Program-made: the position numbers and the translations under genes | Part shown: positions 14,677-19,516 of the stretch, piece by piece | Layout: each line of letters opens with the position of its first letter | Numbering within the stretch: position 1 is the first letter of the stretch | From: Archaeoglobaceae archaeon | GTDB lineage: Archaea > Halobacteriota > Archaeoglobi > Archaeoglobales > Archaeoglobaceae | Reading direction: 5' to 3' | DNA length: 19,516 nt | Assembly (NCBI GenBank): GCA_027066965.1 | Contig: JAMOMT010000007.1 | Span: 1-19,516, forward strand | Notes under the pieces: generated by a model | Told to the model about the DNA's origin: nothing | What the model saw: only the letters and a program-made list of their open reading frames with translations | Database searches by the model: none

Positions 14677-15869
14677 GGTTTTACGAGTTCGAACTTTCCG
14701 GGCTTGTAAATGCACCTCGGCTCCTGAGCGAGGTAGTCCCCATAGACGGCGTAAGCCCTCGCTCTGCTTCCCCCACATATGTAGCGGAACTCACACTTTC
14801 CGCACTTACCCTTAAGCCTTTCGGGGTCCTTGAGGTCCTGAAAGACGGGAGACTCCATATATATTTCTTGGAGTGTTTTCTCCCTGACGTTTCCCGTTAT
14901 TAAAGGCAGGAAGCCGCTCGGGTAAACTTCTCCAATGTGGCTGATGAAGAACATACCCCTACCGTCCGTGATACCCATCATCCTACCTATGCCGTCTCTC
15001 GCGAGACTTCTACCGTGAGCTCCAGCGACTATTCCCTTTGTTTCGCCCTCACTCCCTCCTCCTTCCACTTTTTCAACCTCTTTAGCCCTCTTCTCCACAT
15101 TCTCAAGTCTCTCTTTCAGCTCCCTGTAGAGTTCTCCCGTCTCTGGCATCACCCCTCTATCCCTCATGTACTCAACCCTTCTCAAGTGGCAGGCTGCTGA
15201 ACTCTTCACGTTGAGGCCGAGTTTGCTGACATCGTACAGCCAGCAAAGAATGTCCTCGAACTCCTGAGAAGAGGGCATGTACTCCGCTTTTGCCCTTCCC
15301 GTTGGCACGACGAAGAAGACATCCCACAGCACGACGCTCTTGTTTAGGCAAAGCTCCACCATCCCCGGGAGGTCGTGGAGGTTGAACTTTGTAACGGTCG
15401 TGTTTATCTGAACGGGCAGGCCAACGTCTACGGCATCGTCTATTATCCTCATGCTCGTCTCGAAAGTCCCTCTTATACCCCTGAAGGAGTCATGAACTTC
15501 AGCGTTGCTCCCGTCTATACTTATCGCCACCCTCGCCACGCCGCTATCTTTCAACCTCTCTATCTTCTCCCTCGTCGCAAGTGGAGTTCCACTGAAGGCT
15601 ATGGCTACCCTTATCCCGGAACTCGAGGCCTGCTCCACTATCTCGAAGACATCTTCTCTCATCAGAGGATCACCACCAGTAACAACGACGAGTGGGTAGG
15701 GTTTCCCGAACTCCCTGAGCATGTCTATAACTCCGAAAGCCTCCTCTGTCGTAAGCTCGTCGGGGTGTCTCTTCTTCTGAGCTTTCGCTCTGCAGTGCTT
15801 ACACGCGAGCATGCACGCTCTTGTCAGCTCCCAGAAAACTATGAACGGCTTCTCCCTTATGTCAAACAT
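14673..15869 (-). CDS. Radical SAM/SPASM-type protein (TIGR04053-like)
   Basis: This 398-residue protein is a radical SAM enzyme. The cluster motif CMLACKHC (Cys19, 23, 26) follows FWELTRA, and TGGDP near residue 65 is part of the S-adenosylmethionine site. ARVAISIDGSNAEVHDSFRG and LPVQINTTVTKFNLHDLPG follow. A C-terminal auxiliary-cluster region has Cys356, 359, 365 and 386, with CGGSRARAYAVYGDYLA. The order of motifs, including VPTGRAKAE and FISHIGEVYPSGFLPL, fits the family I know as TIGR04053, whose reaction is unknown. The related heme b synthase AhbD shares the ends of the protein but differs in the middle. Residues about 235-285 are a charged, Gly-rich, variable segment. The small membrane-protein gene ends 47 bases upstream, and the YeiH gene overlaps the 3' end. 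Confidence 0.9.
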   Translation of the reverse strand: MFDIREKPFIVFWELTRACMLACKHCRAKAQKKRHPDELTTEEAFGVIDMLREFGKPYPLVVVTGGDPLMREDVFEIVEQASSSGIRVAIAFSGTPLATREKIERLKDSGVARVAISIDGSNAEVHDSFRGIRGTFETSMRIIDDAVDVGLPVQINTTVTKFNLHDLPGMVELCLNKSVVLWDVFFVVPTGRAKAEYMPSSQEFEDILCWLYDVSKLGLNVKSSAACHLRRVEYMRDRGVMPETGELYRELKERLENVEKRAKEVEKVEGGGSEGETKGIVAGAHGRSLARDGIGRMMGITDGRGMFFISHIGEVYPSGFLPLITGNVREKTLQEIYMESPVFQDLKDPERLKGKCGKCEFRYICGGSRARAYAVYGDYLAQEPRCIYKPGKFELVKP

Positions 15870-15916
15870 GCTGAGAGCTCACCCACAAACTTTTTTGTTT
15901 TTTCCGTTTGCAGTTC

Positions 15917-16252
15917 TTAGCCTCCTAGCTTCTGGCTATGGCTCCTGACCTTCAGGAGAACCGGCAAGGTGAGAAATCCAACGACTCCAAGCTGGGATTT
16001 GAACGCAATTGCGATCGGTTTGTGAGAAAGAAGCATAAGTATCGAGGAGGAGAGGGCTGAGAGGACTGACAAGGCTGCAAAAACCACAGCCAGAATGGAG
16101 GCTGAGAGAGCGTAAACTTCCCCCCTGAAAACTGAGATCGCAAAAATTAGCGAGATCGTCATTAGAACGAAAGAGTCTGGGGGTGAGTTCTTGAATTGGA
16201 GGATTGCAGTTGAGAGAAACAGTGCCGAGTACGCGACGCAGGAAGCTTTCAT
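15917..16252 (-). CDS. Small membrane protein directly downstream of feoB
   Basis: This is a 111-residue, strongly hydrophobic protein with about five predicted membrane segments (around residues 4-19, 26-42, 46-62, 64-77 and 86-102) and very few charges until the basic C-terminus, KVRSHSQKLGG. I do not recognise the family. Its ATG is separated from the feoB stop by one base (TAAGATG), so it is almost certainly translated from the feoB message. It is too hydrophobic to be FeoA or FeoC, which are small soluble proteins. A role as an accessory membrane subunit is inference from position alone. Confidence 0.75.
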   Translation of the reverse strand: MKASCVAYSALFLSTAILQFKNSPPDSFVLMTISLIFAISVFRGEVYALSASILAVVFAALSVLSALSSSILMLLSHKPIAIAFKSQLGVVGFLTLPVLLKVRSHSQKLGG

Positions 16253-16253
16253 C

Positions 16254-17981
16254 TTACACCACCCACACTACTTTTACCAGTTCCAGAAAGAAGAGAGATG
16301 CGACGTAAGCTATCGAGAAGCTGTAAACGGCCGAAAAAGCTACCCATTTCCAGCTCCCAGTTTCGCTCTTTATGACTGCGAGAGTTGCTGCACACGGCAT
16401 GTACAAGAGTATGAAGACCATGAGGGCGAAAGCACTCGAAGGCGTAAGCATGGCATGGAGGTTTGGAGCTGTTATGCTGAGAGTCTCCACTATTACCTCC
16501 TTCGCTATCAGACCTGTGAGCAGAGCCACCGCGACCTTTCCGTTCCACCCCATGGGGGAGAAAAGAGGGCTTATTGCCTCTCCGAGCATGAAGGCGTAGC
16601 TGTCAGTCTTATTTGGGAAGTTCGTTATGAACCAGAGAACAACTGACATGGCGAGAATTATCGTTCCCGCCTTCTCGAGGAAGTGCCTCAACCCACCCCA
16701 AGCGTTCTTTAGGATATCTCTGACTCTGGGAATCCTGTAAGGGGGCATCTCCATGACGAAGTCGGCGTCCCCCTTGAAGATTAGTTTTCTGAGTGCGTAG
16801 GCGGAGAGCATCGCGAAAGCGACGCTTATCAGGTATATCAGCATTATTACCTCTCCACCCCTCCCGGGAAAGAAGAGACCGGCAAGGAGAACGTAAACTG
16901 GTAGCCTCGCACTGCAGGAGATGAAAGGGAGGCTGAGTATAGTCGCCATCCTGACTTTCGGATCTTCTATCCCCCTCGCCGTGAGTATAGCTGGAACGTT
17001 GCAACCAAAGCCCATTATCATCGGTATCGCTGCTCTACCGTTTAGCTCAAGCCTGCTCATGATTCTGTCCATGAGGAATACTGCTCTCGCCATGTAACCG
17101 CTCAGCTCCATGAACGCGAGTCCCATGAAGAGGAAGGCTATGTTCGGAACGAAGACGAGGACGCTTCCTACTCCCTTTATCACACCCTCGCTCAGCAGGG
17201 ATGTGAGGAGGGTGCCACTTCCAACAAGAGAGGAGAGGGTGTCCACCCCCACCTCTATCAGAGCTACGAGCGGAGAAGCGACCTGATACGTGAACTTGAA
17301 CAGCATCCACATGGTCGAGAGGAAGACGAGCATGCCTAGGACAGGGTCCGTGAAAACTTCGTCTATCTTGTCGAGGTAATGTAAGCCCTCATCTCTTTTC
17401 CTCACGACGAACTTGACTATCGACTCCGCAAGCCTTACGGCCTCCTCTCTCGTCCTAGCTCTAAGCCTGCACCTCTTTGGACTGAATATCGCTTTCTTTA
17501 GTTCCTCTATTCCCTCCCCCTTTACGGCAACAGTTTCGACGACTGGCACTCCGAGTGTTTCTGAGAGGGTTCTGGAGTCAACTTCTATTCCCCTCTTTCT
17601 CGCCTCATCGAGCATGTTAAGAGCCACGACCATGGGGGCCCCAAGGTTACAGAGCTGGAGGGTCAGGTAGAGGTTTCTCTCGAGGTTGGAGGCGTCGATA
17701 ACGTTGAGAATTAGGTCGTAGTCTTCCTCCATCAGAAATCTCCTCGAAACTTCCTCGTCCGCGCTGTAAGCCTCGAGCCCGTATATGCCGGGGAGGTCGA
17801 CAAACTCGACCGTAACTCCGTTTACTACGCTCCTTCCCTCCTTCTTCTCTACAGTCGTCCCGGGAAAGTTTCCGACCTGAAAGTTTCCTCCTGTGAGAGC
17901 GTTGAGTATCGCCGTCTTTCCAACGTTAGGGTTTCCGACCATTGCAATCCTGATCTTCTCTTTCCTCTCTCCACCAGCCAT
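16254..17981 (-). CDS. feoB: Ferrous iron transport protein FeoB
   Basis: This 575-residue protein is FeoB, the GTP-controlled Fe2+ permease of the cytoplasmic membrane. The N-terminal G domain is intact: G1 GNPNVGKT (16-23), Thr42/43 in NFPGTTVEKKEG, G3 DLPG (62-65), and G4 NMLD (122-125). A GDI-like helical region follows. The membrane part has the family motifs ELSGYMARAVFLMDRIM, IPMIMGFGCNVPAILTAR and LPFISCSARLPVYVLLAGLFF. It is somewhat short compared with bacterial FeoB (about 750 residues). ATG 17981 is chosen because the G domain starts there and a TATA block lies about 27 bases upstream. The frame stays open to 18269, but that extension overlaps tfe and looks non-coding. No feoA is in the window. 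Confidence 0.95.
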   Translation of the reverse strand: MAGGERKEKIRIAMVGNPNVGKTAILNALTGGNFQVGNFPGTTVEKKEGRSVVNGVTVEFVDLPGIYGLEAYSADEEVSRRFLMEEDYDLILNVIDASNLERNLYLTLQLCNLGAPMVVALNMLDEARKRGIEVDSRTLSETLGVPVVETVAVKGEGIEELKKAIFSPKRCRLRARTREEAVRLAESIVKFVVRKRDEGLHYLDKIDEVFTDPVLGMLVFLSTMWMLFKFTYQVASPLVALIEVGVDTLSSLVGSGTLLTSLLSEGVIKGVGSVLVFVPNIAFLFMGLAFMELSGYMARAVFLMDRIMSRLELNGRAAIPMIMGFGCNVPAILTARGIEDPKVRMATILSLPFISCSARLPVYVLLAGLFFPGRGGEVIMLIYLISVAFAMLSAYALRKLIFKGDADFVMEMPPYRIPRVRDILKNAWGGLRHFLEKAGTIILAMSVVLWFITNFPNKTDSYAFMLGEAISPLFSPMGWNGKVAVALLTGLIAKEVIVETLSITAPNLHAMLTPSSAFALMVFILLYMPCAATLAVIKSETGSWKWVAFSAVYSFSIAYVASLFFLELVKVVWVV

Positions 17982-18179
17982 TTCGGTAGCGATAAACTCT
18001 ACAGATTTTAAAGCTAACCTGCTTTTTGGCTCGCTAGTCCTGCACCTTATTCTACCCTTTTTACCGGATGTAGAGTTGCGAAACCTGTGCTCTGGATAAT
18101 TGAAAAATTCGTCGAAATCTAAGGAGGAAAGAGCAAAAGCATAAAACGTTAAATACCTCGTTGCGGAAATAATAAGCCT
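17982..18179. promoter_or_regulatory. Divergent feoB/tfe promoter region
   Basis: The 198-base divergent spacer has a TATA-like block for each gene. For feoB it is TTTAAAAT on the minus strand (18012-18005), about 27 bases from ATG 17981. For tfe it is GTTAAATAC on the plus strand (18148-18156), about 28 bases from GTG 18180. Both spacings predict messages that start at or near the start codon. Beside the feoB TATA box is GCTAACCT (18013-18020), which equals half of the known DtxR/IdeR-type iron-regulator palindrome. The rest shows no coding potential. Confidence 0.55.
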
Positions 18180-18740
18180 GTGAACGTAACAATGGAGCAG
18201 GAAGACATAATCAGGGAGCTCATAGAGAGGGTAGCAGGTGAGGTCGGGCTGATAATTTACACCCTGCACCCAAAAAGGGAGTTTACGGACGAAGAGCTTG
18301 CGAACGAGCTCGGAATCGAGATAAACGACATAAGGAGAGCTCTATTCTACCTGTACGAGATAGGTCTCGCGGATTACAGGAGGAAGAGGGACGACGAAAC
18401 TGGGTGGATGGAGTACTACTGGCGAATCCACTACGAGAGGGAGAAGGAAGTTCTGAGGAAAGAACTCCTGAAAACTAAGAAAAAACTGCAGGAAAAGCTT
18501 GAAACCGAAGAATCAAACGTTTACTATATCTGCTCCAACGGGTGCGTTAAAGTAAGCTATGAGGAGGCAATGGAGCTTAACTTCATGTGCCCAAGGTGTG
18601 GGGCACCTCTCGAGTACTTCGACACGAGTGCTGTTCTCGAAAAACTTAGGGAGGAAATAGAGAAGATAGATGAGCTCCTAAAGAAAATAGACTCAGAAGA
18701 ACAGGGAAAAGCGGAGAAGGCTGAAAAAGAGATTGTATAA
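18180..18740 (+). CDS. tfe: Transcription initiation factor TFE (TFIIE alpha homologue)
   Basis: This 186-residue protein is archaeal TFE, which helps open the promoter with TBP, TFB and RNA polymerase. An N-terminal winged helix (about residues 8-75) includes FTDEELANELGIEINDIRRALFYLYEIGLADYRRKRDDETGWMEYYW. A zinc ribbon follows with Cys118, Cys122, Cys137 and Cys140 (CSNGC ... CPRC), then a charged coiled-coil tail. The first cysteine pair is spaced C-x3-C rather than the more common C-x2-C. GTG 18180 suits a leaderless message from the TATA block at 18148-18156; ATG 18192 is also possible. The cupin gene follows after 26 bases. Confidence 0.93.
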   Translation: MNVTMEQEDIIRELIERVAGEVGLIIYTLHPKREFTDEELANELGIEINDIRRALFYLYEIGLADYRRKRDDETGWMEYYWRIHYEREKEVLRKELLKTKKKLQEKLETEESNVYYICSNGCVKVSYEEAMELNFMCPRCGAPLEYFDTSAVLEKLREEIEKIDELLKKIDSEEQGKAEKAEKEIV

Positions 18741-18766
18741 ATCGTAATATTATAAGAGGCAAAAAC

Positions 18767-19267
18767 ATGAGCAGGGGAATTGAAAGGGCAAAAGAGCTCG
18801 TGAGAAAACTCGGAATGGAACCTCACGTTGAGGGAGGATACTTTGTTGAGGTTTACAAGTCTCCCGTGATGGTTACGGCAAACGGTAGAGAGAGAAGAGC
18901 AGTTACTGCGATATACTACTTGCTTGTGAACGATCATATTGACAACGATGGCGGAGGTGGCATGGGGAACCCAAGGGACAACTCAAGGAGCAGACTGCAC
19001 AGGGTGATGTCAGACGAACTCTGGTTCCACTGCGAGGGGGATCCTCTCGAACTCCTCTGGGTCGATAAAGAGGAGCGAATCAGAAAGGTCGTTCTGGGAG
19101 GAGACTGCTGTTTTGCCGTTGTTCCTGCTTGCTGCTGGCAGGCAGCAAGGACGCTTGGAGACTACACCCTCGTTTCCTGCGTCGTCGCTCCCGGTTTTAC
19201 CTATGATGATTTCGAGCTTTACGAGGAGGATATTTTGAAGTATCCCGAGCTCCGGGACTTCGTATGA
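18767..19267 (+). CDS. DUF985-family cupin protein
   Basis: This 166-residue protein matches the DUF985 branch of the cupin fold; the biochemical role of the family is not established. Recognised elements are LGMEPHVEGGYFVEVYKS (15-32), AVTAIYYLLV (45-54), SRLHRVMSDELWFHCEGDPLELLWV (75-99), VVPACCWQAA (118-127) and CVVAPGFTYDDFELY (138-152). His78 and Glu84 are placed as likely metal ligands. Unusual points are a Gly-rich insert (about residues 55-74, including GGGGMGNPRDN) and two adjacent-cysteine pairs, C114-C115 and C122-C123. AGAGG at 18755-18759 precedes ATG 18767. The next gene overlaps the stop by four bases (ATGA), so cupin and kinase are likely translated together. Confidence 0.88.
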   Translation: MSRGIERAKELVRKLGMEPHVEGGYFVEVYKSPVMVTANGRERRAVTAIYYLLVNDHIDNDGGGGMGNPRDNSRSRLHRVMSDELWFHCEGDPLELLWVDKEERIRKVVLGGDCCFAVVPACCWQAARTLGDYTLVSCVVAPGFTYDDFELYEEDILKYPELRDFV

Positions 19268-19516
19268 ACCTCGAAGTGAAGGAGATATGCGGAGTCGGCC
19301 CGGCTCTAGTTGACAGGATATGTAGGATAGACAGATATCCAGAGAGGGGAGGGCAGGCGATAGTGAGGGAGAGCATAAAGCAGGCCGGAGGGGCTGCTGC
19401 AAACACGATTTTCGGGCTCGCGAGCTTTGGAGAGAAGTGCAAATTTTACACGACTCTTGGAGAAGATGCTGATGCTAACTTTTTTACCTCGAGTCTGGAG
19501 AGGGTGGGGGTCGGGG
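19264..19516 (+). CDS. PfkB-family carbohydrate/nucleoside kinase, N-terminal part
   Basis: The first 84 residues of a PfkB (ribokinase-like) kinase run off the window end. CGVGPALVDRICRID is the opening strand; GGAAANTIFGLASFG, at about residues 42-56, is the substrate-binding signature; and FYTTLGEDADANFF follows. These enzymes phosphorylate sugars or nucleosides with ATP or ADP. The substrate cannot be told from this part, and the catalytic Asp and anion-hole motif lie beyond the window. ATG 19264 overlaps the cupin stop by four bases, so the pair share a transcript with tfe or at least with each other. Confidence 0.9.
   Translation, partial: MNLEVKEICGVGPALVDRICRIDRYPERGGQAIVRESIKQAGGAAANTIFGLASFGEKCKFYTTLGEDADANFFTSSLERVGVG

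Noticed and set aside
14677..14778. N-terminal extension of the YeiH-family protein
   Set aside because: It lies wholly inside the radical SAM gene on the same strand in another frame, and ATG 14676 makes a standard 4-base stop/start overlap.
15375..15920. Plus-strand frame of 181 codons opposite the radical SAM gene
   Set aside because: The minus strand carries all the catalytic motifs; the plus frame is an antisense shadow with no recognisable protein features.
16191..16646. Plus-strand frame of 151 codons opposite the feoB 3' end
   Set aside because: Antisense to conserved FeoB sequence; composition rich in His, Arg and Glu with no family signal.
17982..18269. N-terminal extension of FeoB by 96 residues
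   Set aside because: The extension overlaps tfe and both promoters, has no FeoB-like features, and the G domain begins normally at ATG 17981.
1..19516. tRNA genes, CRISPR arrays, insertion sequences or integrase sites
   Set aside because: None seen on reading: no regularly spaced repeats, no transposase or integrase motifs, and no cloverleaf with GGTTCRA-type T arm in the intergenic regions.

Overview
This window looks like chromosome of a hyperthermophilic, anaerobic euryarchaeon, most probably one of the Archaeoglobales (Archaeoglobus/Geoglobus/Ferroglobus type). That placement is inference. It rests on archaeal-type gene content (SMC with ScpA and ScpB, diphthine synthase, Cbf5 with a PUA domain, TFE, four-subunit 2-oxoacid:ferredoxin oxidoreductase), on heavy AGA/AGG/ATA codon use, on TATA-box promoters with little or no leader, and on GGAGGTGAT-type Shine-Dalgarno sites inside operons.

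Layout. Positions 1-6121 (+) hold a condensin cluster: the tail of a small charged protein, smc, scpA, scpB, and an unrecognised gene that seems to have its own promoter with a palindrome beside it. Positions 6180-7766 (-) hold dphB and tatC, converging on the condensin cluster. Positions 8023-8460 (+) encode a small membrane protein. Positions 8693-11691 (+) hold a compact porGDAB-like operon for a ferredoxin-reducing 2-oxoacid oxidoreductase. Positions 11814-12296 hold the remains of an MntA/HepT (nucleotidyltransferase/HEPN) toxin-antitoxin pair, broken by several frameshifts. Positions 12626-13627 (-) are cbf5, with a 14-bp tandem repeat at its promoter. Positions 13741-17981 (-) read in the order feoB, small membrane protein, radical SAM/SPASM protein, YeiH-family transporter, with gaps or overlaps small enough for one transcript. 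Positions 18180-19516 (+), divergent from feoB, hold tfe, a DUF985 cupin and the start of a PfkB-family sugar/nucleoside kinase.

How the genes work together. SMC, ScpA and ScpB form the chromosome-organising complex. The four Por subunits form one enzyme passing electrons from an oxidised 2-oxoacid through thiamine diphosphate and [4Fe-4S] clusters to ferredoxin. FeoB imports Fe2+, and three genes of unknown function lie directly behind it, including an iron-sulfur radical SAM enzyme, which suggests but does not prove an iron- or cofactor-linked job. DphB (elongation factor 2 modification), Cbf5 (rRNA pseudouridylation) and TFE (transcription initiation) are information-processing housekeeping genes.

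Most of the window is ordinary conserved archaeal core. The points most worth a second look are the decayed MntA/HepT module, the feoB-led operon, the condensin-adjacent unknown gene with its palindromic promoter, the symmetric elements at the por and cbf5 promoters, and the unusual start of porG.
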